Source of the DNA: Cryobacterium sp. PH31-O1
Lineage (GTDB): Bacteria > Actinomycetota > Actinomycetes > Actinomycetales > Microbacteriaceae
DNA length: 64,000 bases
Reading direction: 5' to 3'
Assembly: GCF_030063455.1 (NCBI RefSeq)
Contig: NZ_JASITB010000007.1
Span: 124,001-188,000, forward strand
Shown here piece after piece: positions 42,247-50,809 of the stretch (positions within the stretch are counted from its first letter, which is position 1; every line of letters begins with the position of its first letter). A program made the position numbers and the translations under genes. Under the pieces are notes generated by a model, which worked only from the letters and a program-made list of their open reading frames with translations, searched no databases and was not told the DNA's origin.

Positions 42247-43812
42247 ATGAATCAACTCGCTGATCCCATCACCGAGGCGGGTCTCGAGGTGCGAGTGTCC
42301 ACCGGTCTGCTGCGCGGGGTGCGTGAGCGCGGAGTGCTCGCCTGGCGGGGAATCCCCTACGCGTCCGCCCCGGTCGGCGACCGGCGTTTTCGCGCCCCGC
42401 AGCCGGCCTCGGCCTGGCATGGCGTGCGCGATGCGAGCCAGTGGGGCCTCGTCGCCCCCCAGAGTCACAAGGGTCAGTTTCGTGGCGCTCACCCGCGCAT
42501 CCCGCAGGGGGAGGACTGCCTCAATCTCAACGTGATCGCTCCCGACGAGCGGATGCGTCAGGGCGCGGGGCTGCAGGACGCCCTGCGCCCCGTGATGGTG
42601 TTCATTCACGGCGGCGCCTACAGCGTCGGTTCCAGCCGTGAGGTTCCGCGCCAGGGCGAGGGGCTGGTACGGCGGGGTGGCATCGTCTACGTCAGCCTCA
42701 ACTACCGACTGGGCGCCCTCGGTTACCTGGATTTTTCTCGGTATGCCACGCCGGAGCACCCGTTCGAGAGCAATCTGGGGCTGCGAGACCAGGTCGCCGC
42801 CCTGCAATGGGTGCGGGAGAATATTCGCGCCTTCGGCGGAGACCCGGATGCCGTCACCCTGTTCGGTGAGTCAGCCGGCGGTAACGCGGTCACCACCCTG
42901 ATGACCGTACCGAGCGCCGCCGGCCTGTTCCACCGGGCAATTGCGCAGAGCGCACCGCCCAACGCGGTGTATCCCAGTGACCTCACCGCGCGCTGGGCTG
43001 GCGAGTTCGTCGACACCCTGGTGGACCGCCCCGGCCCGCACAGCGACGCCGATGCTGCCCGCCTGCTGCTCATAACCGACCCGGCCAGGCTCGCCGCAGC
43101 GACGACAGCGCTGACCATGCGCACCCCCGACCAGGACCCGGGAACGATTCCGCTTTGCCCGGTCATCGACGGCGATTTTCTGCCGGAACGCCCACTCGAC
43201 GCCTTTCGGGACGGCCGGGCCGCCCGCATCCCGCTGATCATCGGCACCAACGCGCGGGAAGGCTCCCTGTTCAGCGGTCGAATCGACATCCTCGCCACGA
43301 CAGCCCCGCGCATCCGCGCCATTTTCAAGAACACCAAGAAGAAGGCGAAGAAAGCCCTCAAGGCGCAGTATCCGGGAATTCCGGCGCTGCGGGCCGCGCT
43401 CGATTTCGGCGGTGACTACTCCTTCTGGTACCCGAGCGTGAAGGTCGGCGAACGCCATTCCCGGTACGCGCCGGTGTACTTCTACCGCTTCGATGCCGCG
43501 CCGCGCCTGCTGCGGCTGATGGGACTCGACGCTACCCACGGCCTCGAACTGTTTCCGCTGTTCGACCGGCTAGACGGCTGGTTCGGCCGTGGCATGACAG
43601 CACTCGGCGGACGTCGCGCCTTTCAGGACATCGGCGCCCGGATGCAGGGCTGGTGGCTCGGCTTCGTAGCCGTCGGCGTGCCATCGGCCGCGTGGCCGCG
43701 CTACGACGAAACCACCCGCGAGACGCTCATTATCGACCAAACGGACCACGTCGAAGCCGACCCGAATCGGGAACGACGCCTGGCCTGGGGACGGTTCGTG
43801 CCGCACGTGTGA
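42247..43812 (+). CDS. Carboxylesterase, type B family
   Basis: 521 residues. Typical features are FIHGGAYSVGSS (oxyanion hole), NYRLGALGYLDF, and the nucleophile elbow FGESAGGNAVTTL (Ser209). EDCLNLNV is the conserved N-terminal motif. No signal peptide, so probably cytoplasmic. Substrate is likely an ester of a xenobiotic or natural product; nothing in the neighbourhood (two nucleobase permeases) specifies it. The middle segment KNTKKKAKKALKAQ is unusually Lys-rich for this GC-rich genome. Confidence 0.9.
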   Translation: MNQLADPITEAGLEVRVSTGLLRGVRERGVLAWRGIPYASAPVGDRRFRAPQPASAWHGVRDASQWGLVAPQSHKGQFRGAHPRIPQGEDCLNLNVIAPDERMRQGAGLQDALRPVMVFIHGGAYSVGSSREVPRQGEGLVRRGGIVYVSLNYRLGALGYLDFSRYATPEHPFESNLGLRDQVAALQWVRENIRAFGGDPDAVTLFGESAGGNAVTTLMTVPSAAGLFHRAIAQSAPPNAVYPSDLTARWAGEFVDTLVDRPGPHSDADAARLLLITDPARLAAATTALTMRTPDQDPGTIPLCPVIDGDFLPERPLDAFRDGRAARIPLIIGTNAREGSLFSGRIDILATTAPRIRAIFKNTKKKAKKALKAQYPGIPALRAALDFGGDYSFWYPSVKVGERHSRYAPVYFYRFDAAPRLLRLMGLDATHGLELFPLFDRLDGWFGRGMTALGGRRAFQDIGARMQGWWLGFVAVGVPSAAWPRYDETTRETLIIDQTDHVEADPNRERRLAWGRFVPHV

Positions 43813-43828
43813 GGGGGCTGTGCGGTCG

Positions 43829-43834
43829 TAGACT
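43829..43834 (+). promoter_or_regulatory. -10-like hexamer supporting a leaderless TTG start
   Basis: TAGACT ends exactly 6 nt before the TTG at 43841, which has no usable ribosome binding site. Confidence 0.5.
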
Positions 43835-43840
43835 GGAGCC

Positions 43841-45358
43841 TTGCGTCAAACGCCACGGCACCGGGAGCACACCATTAGCAGCACCGACACACCCACTCAA
43901 GCGGTCTCGCCGCAGCCGGCAGCACGTGGCCTGAAAGCCCGGGTCGACTCGTATTTCGAGATCACCAGCCGCGGCTCCACCTGGTCCCGAGAATTTCGTG
44001 GAGGAGTCGTCACCTTCGTGACGATGGCCTACATCGTCATTCTGAACCCGCTGATTCTCGGCGGGTTCAGCGCCGACCAGGCCGCCGTCGACGTGGCGGG
44101 CGGCTGGTTGCCCAATGAGCAGGTCGCCGCCGTCACCGCGCTGACCGCAGGCGTCATGACGATTCTGTTCGGCGTCATCGCCCGCCTGCCGTACGGCTTT
44201 GCCGCCGGGCTTGGCATCAACTCGTTCCTCGCCGTGAGCGTCGTCGGCCAGGTGACCTGGGCTGAAGCGATGGGCCTCGTCGTCATCAACGGCCTCATCA
44301 TCGTGCTGCTCGCCTCGACCGGCCTGCGCGAACTCATCTTCAACGCCATCCCACGCCAGCTGAAAATCGCCATCACCGTCGGTATCGGCCTGTTCATCGC
44401 GTTCATCGGCCTCGTCGACTCCGGCTTTGTGCGAGCCAGCGGCGCGAACTCGCCGCCGGTGCAGCTCGGCGATGCCGGCTCGATTGCCACCCTGCCGACC
44501 ACGGTCTTCGTCATCGGGCTCATCATCATCGGCGTGCTACTGGCGCGCCAGGTCAAGGCCGCGCTGCTGATCGGTATCGTCGCGACCACCGCAATCGCCG
44601 TGATTCTTGAGGCCATATTCAAGGTTGGCCCCTCGCTCGGCACCAACCCGGCCGGTTGGAACCTGAACGCCCCCGTACTGCCCACGAGTGTGGTGGCCCT
44701 GCCCGACCTCGGCCTGATCGGCCAGGTCTCCTTCGGTGCGTTCGAGCGCATCGGCATGCTCGCCGCCGTCATGCTCGTCTTCACCCTCGTCTTCACGAAC
44801 TTCTTCGACGCCATGGGCACGATGACCGGCCTGGCCAGTGAGGCCGGCCTGGCCGATGCGGACGGCAAATTTCCGCGGCTGAAATCGGCACTGATCGTGG
44901 AGGGCATCGGCGCCGTCGCCGGCGGGGCCACCAGTGCCTCCTCGAACACCGTGTTCATCGAATCGGGAGCCGGAATCGGTGAGGGCGCCCGCACCGGTGC
45001 GGCCAACGTGATCACCGGCATCCTCTTTTTGGCCGCCATGTTCTTTACCCCGCTGACCCAGATCGTGCCGCTCGAAGTTGCCGCAGCCGCGCTCGTGATC
45101 GTCGGAGCCCTCATGGTGTCGCAGATTCGCCACCTCGACTTCACCGAATTCTCCAGCACCCTGCCGATCTTTCTGACCATCATCGTGATGCCGCTGACCT
45201 ACTCCATCGCCAACGGCATCGGTGCCGGGTTCATCAGCTGGGTACTCGTACGCAGCCTGTCTGGCAAGGGTCGCGAGATTAGCCCGCTGCTCTGGGTCGT
45301 CGCGGTCGGTTTCGTGCTCTTCTTCGCGCGTGGCCCGGTCGAGGCGCTGATCGGCTGA
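43841..45358 (+). CDS. NCS2 family purine (hypoxanthine/guanine) permease, AzgA-type
   Basis: 505 residues. Proton-coupled purine uptake across the inner membrane. Typical AzgA/GhxP segments are YFEITSRGSTWSREFRGG, FVTMAYIVILNPLILG, FFDAMGTMTGLASEAGLA and GATSASSNTVFIESGAG; about 13 membrane helices. The start is TTG at 43841, placed 6 nt behind a -10-like box. An ATT at 43874 has a well-spaced GGGAG and is an unlikely alternative. The start is therefore less certain than the family. Confidence 0.9.
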   Translation: MRQTPRHREHTISSTDTPTQAVSPQPAARGLKARVDSYFEITSRGSTWSREFRGGVVTFVTMAYIVILNPLILGGFSADQAAVDVAGGWLPNEQVAAVTALTAGVMTILFGVIARLPYGFAAGLGINSFLAVSVVGQVTWAEAMGLVVINGLIIVLLASTGLRELIFNAIPRQLKIAITVGIGLFIAFIGLVDSGFVRASGANSPPVQLGDAGSIATLPTTVFVIGLIIIGVLLARQVKAALLIGIVATTAIAVILEAIFKVGPSLGTNPAGWNLNAPVLPTSVVALPDLGLIGQVSFGAFERIGMLAAVMLVFTLVFTNFFDAMGTMTGLASEAGLADADGKFPRLKSALIVEGIGAVAGGATSASSNTVFIESGAGIGEGARTGAANVITGILFLAAMFFTPLTQIVPLEVAAAALVIVGALMVSQIRHLDFTEFSSTLPIFLTIIVMPLTYSIANGIGAGFISWVLVRSLSGKGREISPLLWVVAVGFVLFFARGPVEALIG

Positions 45359-45411
45359 TTCGAAAGCGGATGTCGCGGCTCCCGCCCTCGAGATTCGCCC
45401 GCTCAGCCCGC

Positions 45412-46173
45412 CTATTCGAGAAAGCCGCGCAGGAGCAGAGCGGTGCCGCTTAGGTGCTCCCGCATGGCGTCGGCTGCGGCATCCGGTCGACCGGTGAGAA
45501 TCGCGCTGACGATCTGTTCATGCTGCTTATTTGAGTGGGCGATGTTGGGTGCCAGCAGGGGAATGGCATCGAGCAATTCGTTGAGCCGCATGCGCACGTC
45601 GGCAAGGAGCGGCACGAGCGACGGGGAACCGGCCAACTCGCCGATGTAGAGGTGCAGGCGGGAATCGACGCGGCGGTACTCGTCGGCACCGGCGTCTGCG
45701 GCCGCCCCGAGGCTCACCCAGAGCAACTGGCGCTCCGGCGGGGACAGCACCCGCCCGGCGGCCGCGCGCGCCGCTCCGACCTCGAGAATGTCTCGCAGAG
45801 TGAGCACATCGTCGATCTCCGCGGCGGTGATCGACGGGTGTGGGGCTCCGGCCGGGTTTTCCGCTGCCATCACCGGCGGCGAGGGCAGCACGTCGGTGAC
45901 GAAGGTGCCGCCATACCTCCCACGCCTGGAGATCAGGTAGCCGGCATCGGCGAGCGACCCGATCGCCTCTCGCAGAGTGTCACGACTGACGCCCAATTGC
46001 GCAGCGAGGTCTCGTTCGGCCGGCAGGCGCTCGCCCGGCGCGATCAGACCCAGCCGCACCGTCTGCAGCAGTCGTTGCACCGTCTCTTCGAACGTGTTGG
46101 TGCCAGAGACCGGCCCCAGGAGCAGATCACTGCTCAGACCAACCGTCGGCAAAACACTACTCTGGCGTGACAT
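45412..46173 (-). CDS. FadR/GntR family transcriptional regulator
   Basis: 253 residues from the ATG at 46173 (a GTG at 46191 is possible). The winged helix is clear: LGLIAPGERLPAERDLAAQL, then VSRDTLREAIGSLADAGYL. The C-terminal FCD-type helical domain carries metal/ligand-binding His residues (LHLYIGELAGS, REHLSGTALLL). It is the last gene of the minus-strand SDR-ALDH-hydrolase-GS string, overlapping the SDR gene by 17 bp, so it should regulate that operon and possibly the divergent permease. Confidence 0.87.
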   Translation of the reverse strand: MSRQSSVLPTVGLSSDLLLGPVSGTNTFEETVQRLLQTVRLGLIAPGERLPAERDLAAQLGVSRDTLREAIGSLADAGYLISRRGRYGGTFVTDVLPSPPVMAAENPAGAPHPSITAAEIDDVLTLRDILEVGAARAAAGRVLSPPERQLLWVSLGAAADAGADEYRRVDSRLHLYIGELAGSPSLVPLLADVRMRLNELLDAIPLLAPNIAHSNKQHEQIVSAILTGRPDAAADAMREHLSGTALLLRGFLE

Positions 46174-46945
46174 AGGCCGAGCTGATGCCACCGTCCACCA
46201 AAAAGGTGGAGCCGGTCATGAACGAGGAGTCGTCACTGGCCAGAAAAGCAACGGCCGCAGCGAGTTCCTCGGGCTCGGCGAAGCGACCGACGGGAATATG
46301 AACCAGTCGCCGAGCGGCACGTTCAGGGTCTTTCGCGAACAGTTCCTGCAACAGGGGAGTCTGGACCGGCCCCGGGCAGAGCGCGTTCACCCGGATGCCC
46401 TGGCGAGCGAACTGCACCCCCAGTTCCCGGCTCATTGCGAGTACTCCGCCCTTCGAGGCGGTGTACGAGATCTGGCTGGTCGCTGACCCCAGCACGGCAA
46501 CGAAGCTGGCCGTGTTGATGATCGATCCGCTGCCCTGCCGAACCATATGGCGCAGAGCCGCGCGGCAGCAGAGGTACACCGATTTGAGGTTGACGTCTTG
46601 TACCTTCTGCCAGGCGGGAAGTTCGGTCGTCTCGATCGAATCGTCGTCGGGCGGAGAAATTCCCGCGTTGTTAAACGCCACGTCCACCGATCCATAGGTC
46701 TCGAATGCGGTGTCGAAGAGATGATCCACCTGGTCCTGATCGGTGACATCGACCTGCACGAAGAGACCGCCGACCAGCGTTGCGGCCGCCTGACCGGCCT
46801 TGTCGTCGAGGTCTCCGATGACGACAGTGGCGCCCTCGGCTCTGAACCGTTTCGCGGTGGCCAGGCCGATACCGCTGGCCCCGCCGGTGATGACGGCAAC
46901 CTTGCCGGCCAGGCGCTGGGTCAGATCGATGGGAGTGATGCTCAC
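46157..46945 (-). CDS. Short-chain dehydrogenase/reductase, probable alcohol oxidase step
   Basis: 262 residues of a classical SDR: TGGASGIG cofactor motif (20-27), NNAG (92-95), catalytic Ser147, Tyr161 and Lys165 (SYTASKGG). NAD(H) is suggested by Asp after the second beta strand (GDLDD). In the operon with GS-like, gamma-glutamyl hydrolase and ALDH genes, it could oxidise the hydroxyl of a gamma-glutamylated amino alcohol to the aldehyde. It overlaps the regulator and starts 21 bp after the ALDH stop. Confidence 0.85.
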   Translation of the reverse strand: MSITPIDLTQRLAGKVAVITGGASGIGLATAKRFRAEGATVVIGDLDDKAGQAAATLVGGLFVQVDVTDQDQVDHLFDTAFETYGSVDVAFNNAGISPPDDDSIETTELPAWQKVQDVNLKSVYLCCRAALRHMVRQGSGSIINTASFVAVLGSATSQISYTASKGGVLAMSRELGVQFARQGIRVNALCPGPVQTPLLQELFAKDPERAARRLVHIPVGRFAEPEELAAAVAFLASDDSSFMTGSTFLVDGGISSAYVTPE

Positions 46946-46966
46946 AGGTTCTCCTTCAATGTGGGA

Positions 46967-48328
46967 CTAGTCAACGGCGATGAAAACGTTTTTGGTCTCG
47001 GTGAAGTGCAGGGGGGCATCCGGTCCCAATTCTCGTCCAAGTCCGGACTGCTTGAACCCGCCGAACGGGGTCGAGTAGCGTACTGAGGAGTGCGAATTAA
47101 CCGACAAATTACCCGACTCGACGCCGCGGGCCACACGAATGGCCCGGCCGACGTCCCTGGTCCAGATTGAGCCGGACAACCCATAGTCGGTGTCGTTGGC
47201 GTGCTTCACGGCATCGGTCTCATCGTCGAAGGGCAGCACGGTCACGATTGGGCCGAAGATCTCCTCGGTCACGCAGCGGTCGAGACGGCTGGAGGGCATG
47301 AGCACGGTCGGGGCGATCCAAAACCCCGCACCGGTCGGAGCACTCCCGCGAAAGGCGACCGGCGCATCTGGAGAAAGATACGCTGACACGGCAGCGTGAT
47401 GCTGCCGTGAGACGAGGGGCCCCATTTCGGTGGCCGGATCGGTCGGATCGCCGACCCGCACCGCGGCGACAGCCGGTTCGAGCAGCTCCATGAACCGATC
47501 GAAGACGCTGGCCTGCACCAGGATGCGACTTCGAGCGCAGCAATCCTGGCCCGCGTTCTCGAACACGCCCGACGGCGCTGCAGCCGCAGCGCGTTCCAGG
47601 TCGGCGTCGGCAAAGATAATATTGGCACTCTTGCCGCCCAGTTCCAGCGTCACCCGCTTAACCTGGTCTGCACATCCGGCCATGATCTGCTTGCCGACAG
47701 CGGTCGAGCCGGTGAATACGACCTTGCGTACGTCGGGGTGAGTCACAAACCGGGTTCCCACCACCGATCCACGCCCCGGCAACACCTGAAACAGTCCCTC
47801 CGGCAGCCCAGCGTCGAGAGCTAGTTCCCCCAAACGGATGCTCGACAGCGGCGTCCATTCCGCTGGCTTCAAAACCACGGCGTTGCCGGCAGCGAGTGCC
47901 GGCGCGAACCCCCAGGCTCCGATCGTCATCGGAAAGTTCCACGGAGTGATCACGCCGACAACGCCGAGCGGCTCGTGAAAGGTGAGGTCGATACCGCCGG
48001 CGACGGGAATCTGCTGCCCGAACATGCGCTCGGGGGCTGCCGAGTAATAGTCGAGCACGTCACGCACGTGCCCGGCTTCCCAGCGCGCCTGCGTGATCGG
48101 ATGCCCCGAGTTGCGTACCTCGATTCTGGCCAGGTTTTCCCGGTCCGTGTCAACGACCTCCGCAAATCTCCGCAAGACGCGGGCCTTGTCGGCGGGGGCC
48201 ACGCCTGCCCACGCATTCTGGGCCACGACGGCGCGTGCGATCGCCTCGTCGGTTTCGTCCTGGCCGAGGTGTTCGACGGTTTCACCGATCGATTCATCGG
48301 CCGGGTTGACAACGGTGTAGCCGCTCAT
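46967..48328 (-). CDS. Aldehyde dehydrogenase of the gamma-glutamyl pathway
   Basis: 453 residues. It has an ALDH fold with [20 protein letters not shown], catalytic Glu229 (TLELGGKS) and Cys263 ([10 protein letters not shown]). Length is slightly below the usual 480-500 because the N-terminus is short. It overlaps the gamma-glutamyl hydrolase gene by 4 bp. By position it should oxidise a gamma-glutamyl-aminoaldehyde to the acid, as PuuC does in putrescine degradation; here the aldehyde is more likely from an amino alcohol. Confidence 0.88.
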   Translation of the reverse strand: MSGYTVVNPADESIGETVEHLGQDETDEAIARAVVAQNAWAGVAPADKARVLRRFAEVVDTDRENLARIEVRNSGHPITQARWEAGHVRDVLDYYSAAPERMFGQQIPVAGGIDLTFHEPLGVVGVITPWNFPMTIGAWGFAPALAAGNAVVLKPAEWTPLSSIRLGELALDAGLPEGLFQVLPGRGSVVGTRFVTHPDVRKVVFTGSTAVGKQIMAGCADQVKRVTLELGGKSANIIFADADLERAAAAAPSGVFENAGQDCCARSRILVQASVFDRFMELLEPAVAAVRVGDPTDPATEMGPLVSRQHHAAVSAYLSPDAPVAFRGSAPTGAGFWIAPTVLMPSSRLDRCVTEEIFGPIVTVLPFDDETDAVKHANDTDYGLSGSIWTRDVGRAIRVARGVESGNLSVNSHSSVRYSTPFGGFKQSGLGRELGPDAPLHFTETKNVFIAVD

Positions 48329-49188
48329 GCTGTTGCCTCTTCATTCCCTACTGGAGATCGAGCCGGACGCGGTGCGGGCGTGGTGCGGTGCGCGCCTGCC
48401 GCTCGATAGCCGCGGGCGGCGTCGACCAGTCCGGTGAACAGGCGAAGGTCGTCGGGCGACTGCTCCGGATGCCATTGCACGGCGATCCCGAACGGTACCG
48501 TCGTCAGCTCCACAGCCTGCACGATGCCGGCATCCGTTGTGGCGCTCACCCGCAAACCGGCGGCTACACGGTCGATGGACTGGTGGTGGTACACCGGCAC
48601 CGCGGGAAGGAGAGTTTGGCCGCCCAGCAGTGCGCTGAGCGTCGATTCTGGTTCGACGGCAACGTCGACGACATTAAACACACCATTTCCGGCTTGATAG
48701 GTGGTGTCGCCGACCAGGTCGGGCAGATGCTGGTGAAGACTCCCGCCCAGAGCGATGTTGAGCACCTGCGCACCCCGACAGATGCCGAGGAACGGCAGGT
48801 CACGGGCGATGGCCTGGCGCAGCAGCACATCTTCCCAAGCGTCCCGATCGGGTCGGGGCTGGTCGGTCTGCGGGTGCGGGGCCTGCCCGTAGCGAGCCGG
48901 GTCGACGTCTTTACCGCCGGTGATGACCAGGGCGTCGAGCCCATCGAGCACCCGGTTGGCGATTGCGGCGTTCACGGGTTGGGGCGGCAGTAGCACGGCG
49001 ATGCCGCCGGCGTTGGTGATCGCGTCGAAATAGACCCGGGGCAAAATCGCAGCCGGCACATCCCAGACCCCGGTCTGCGCTTGCTCGAGATAGGTGGTCA
49101 GGCCGATCACCGGTAGGTTCCCAGAGTTGTTCAAAGTCTCTATGCCGTTCAAAGTCGCAGTGCCGTTCAAAGTCTCAGAGTCGTTCAA
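48325..49188 (-). CDS. Gamma-glutamyl amide hydrolase (PuuD-like, class I amidotransferase fold)
   Basis: 287 residues. Peptidase C26/PuuD family: catalytic Cys137 in [20 protein letters not shown], with His239 and Glu241 in [11 protein letters not shown]. It hydrolyses the gamma-glutamyl bond, releasing glutamate and the processed amine. The first about 24 residues (repeats of ETLN/ATLNG) come from an 18-bp tandem repeat and are not part of the fold, which begins [12 protein letters not shown]. The start therefore may be a product of repeat expansion. It overlaps the GS-like gene by 14 bp. Confidence 0.87.
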   Translation of the reverse strand: MNDSETLNGTATLNGIETLNNSGNLPVIGLTTYLEQAQTGVWDVPAAILPRVYFDAITNAGGIAVLLPPQPVNAAIANRVLDGLDALVITGGKDVDPARYGQAPHPQTDQPRPDRDAWEDVLLRQAIARDLPFLGICRGAQVLNIALGGSLHQHLPDLVGDTTYQAGNGVFNVVDVAVEPESTLSALLGGQTLLPAVPVYHHQSIDRVAAGLRVSATTDAGIVQAVELTTVPFGIAVQWHPEQSPDDLRLFTGLVDAARGYRAAGAHRTTPAPRPARSPVGNEEATA

Positions 49189-49200
49189 AGCCGCGCACCC
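49129..49200. repeat. Four tandem 18-bp repeats across the GS-like stop and hydrolase start
   Basis: gttcaaag recurs at 49129, 49147, 49165 and 49183, a strict 18-bp period (minus strand: ctttgaac). The block contains both the stop of the GS-like gene (49175-49177) and the ATG of the hydrolase (49188). As 18 is a multiple of three, copies keep the frame and encode a repeating ETLNG-like peptide. Confidence 0.88.
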
Positions 49201-50542
49201 GCTCCCAGTCGGTCACGGCGGCGTCGTAGGCGGCTGCCTCGATGCGGGCGTTGTTCAGGTAGTGCTCCACGACCTCGTTGCCGAACGCCTCGCGGGCGGC
49301 GGCGGAACCGGCGAACAGTTCGGCCGATTCGCGCAGGGACGACGGAACTCGCGGCACATCGCTGGTGTACGCGTTTCCCCGGTAGGCGGGTTCCAGTTCG
49401 AGTTCGTGCTCGATGCCGTGCAGGCCCGCCGCGATCAGGGCGGCGACGGCCAGATATTGATTGACATCACCTCCGGGGACCCGGTTCTCGACCCGAAGAG
49501 CCGGGCCGTGCCCGACGACGCGCAGAGCACAGGTGCGATTGTCGAGCCCCCAGGCCAGCGCGGTCGGGGCGAAACTACCCGGAACGTAACGCTTATACGA
49601 GTTGATGTTGGGGGCGGAGAACAGGGTCAGCTCTCGCATGAGCGCGAGCTGTCCGGCCAGGAAGTGTCGGAACAGCTTCGACATGCCGTGTTCAGCTTCG
49701 GCGTCGTGAAAGACCGGTGCACCGCCCGGGCCCTGCAAGCTGATGTGGATATGGCAGCTGTTGCCCTCACGCTCGTTGAACTTGGCCATGAACGTGAGGC
49801 TCTTGCCGTGCGCGTCGGCGATCTCCTTCGCGCCGCTCTTGTAGATGGAATGGTTGTCACAGGTGGCCAGGGCGGTCGCATATCGAAACCCGATCTCCTG
49901 TTGTCCGAGATTGCATTCGCCCTTCACCCCTTCGCAGTACATGCCCGCGCCGTCCATGGCGAGGCGAATGTCCCGCAGCAGCGGTTCCATTCGAGTGGAT
50001 GCCAGCAGCGAGTAGTCGATGTTGTAGTCGCTGGCCGGGGTGAGGCCGTGGTAGCCCTTCTTCCACGCCTCGCGGTAGCCGTCGTCGAAGACGATAAACT
50101 CGAGCTCCGTCGCACAGAACGCCGTGAGACCGTGTTCGGCCAGTCGGTCCAGTTGCCGGCGCAAAATCTGGCGTGGGGAGGCGAGCACGGGCTCTTCATC
50201 GAGCCAGTGCAGGTCGGCGGTAACGAGCGCTGTTCCGGGCAGCCACGGGGCCAGACGCAGAGTGTCGAGGTCGGGGATCATTGCCATATCGCCATACCCG
50301 TGCGACCAGCTCGACGTGGCATAGCCGTCGACGGTGTTCATCTCAACGTCGACGGCGAGAAGGTAGTTGCAGCATTCCGCGCCATGAGCGGCGGCATCCT
50401 CTAAGAACAGCCGCGCGGAGAGTCGTTTACCCACGAGACGGCCCTGCATGTCGGTGAACGCGACGATCACCGTGTCGATCTCACGCTCGGAAACCAGAAC
50501 GGTCAAGTCGGCGAGGGTGAGGTTTCCGGATCGAGTATTCAC
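49175..50542 (-). CDS. Glutamine synthetase-like gamma-glutamyl amine ligase
   Basis: 455 residues from a GTG at 50542 with gaggag upstream. Type I GS fold: N-terminal TDMQGRLVGKRL; catalytic-domain motifs CATELEFIVFD, GQQEIGF, NSCHIHISL, NSYKRYVPGSFAP and ALRVENRVPGGDVNQYL. The sequence is the PuuA/GlnA-like branch that joins glutamate to amines such as putrescine or ethanolamine using ATP, rather than ammonia-assimilating GlnA. The absence of an amine oxidase and presence of an SDR suggests an amino alcohol. It is divergent from an ethanolamine-type permease. Confidence 0.88.
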   Translation of the reverse strand: MNTRSGNLTLADLTVLVSEREIDTVIVAFTDMQGRLVGKRLSARLFLEDAAAHGAECCNYLLAVDVEMNTVDGYATSSWSHGYGDMAMIPDLDTLRLAPWLPGTALVTADLHWLDEEPVLASPRQILRRQLDRLAEHGLTAFCATELEFIVFDDGYREAWKKGYHGLTPASDYNIDYSLLASTRMEPLLRDIRLAMDGAGMYCEGVKGECNLGQQEIGFRYATALATCDNHSIYKSGAKEIADAHGKSLTFMAKFNEREGNSCHIHISLQGPGGAPVFHDAEAEHGMSKLFRHFLAGQLALMRELTLFSAPNINSYKRYVPGSFAPTALAWGLDNRTCALRVVGHGPALRVENRVPGGDVNQYLAVAALIAAGLHGIEHELELEPAYRGNAYTSDVPRVPSSLRESAELFAGSAAAREAFGNEVVEHYLNNARIEAAAYDAAVTDWERVRGFERL

Positions 50543-50555
50543 TGGGCTTCTCCTC

Positions 50556-50598
50556 GGTGCGGTTGAGGCGGTGCGGTTTGAGGCGGTGCGGATGAGGG
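50556..50598. repeat. Three tandem 14-15-bp repeats in the GS-like leader
   Basis: ggtgcggttgaggc (50556), ggtgcggtttgaggc (50570) and ggtgcggatgaggg (50585) follow one another, just upstream of the ribosome binding site of the minus-strand GS-like gene. Confidence 0.8.
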
Positions 50599-50700
50599 CG
50601 TCGAGCGGGTCAATCGTGCAATTTTCAACCATTAGATCACACTTCAGTCACCAGAAAGCGGCTCTTGAGCTTGGATTCACTGCCGTGATTTTTTGCAAAG

Positions 50701-50708
50701 GTATATAC
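50701..50708. promoter_or_regulatory. GTATATAC palindrome, candidate GntR/FadR operator
   Basis: A perfect 8-bp palindrome in AT-rich DNA (from about 50686) lies in the 267-bp divergent region between the GS-like gene and the permease. GT-N-AC symmetry is typical of GntR-family operators. Nothing else in the gap is coding. Confidence 0.4.
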
Positions 50709-50809
50709 ACCGCACCATTCAACCCTTAGCATCGTGGCAACCTCACTGAACGATTGCGCTCCGGCTCGGCTATCGCCATCGGGTGCGCGACGAGCGCAAA
50801 GGAATTGAG

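Noticed and set aside
49094..50404. 436-codon plus-strand frame across the GS-like gene
   Set aside because: Fully antisense to a GS-like gene with complete catalytic motifs; low-complexity Gly/Val/Gln composition.
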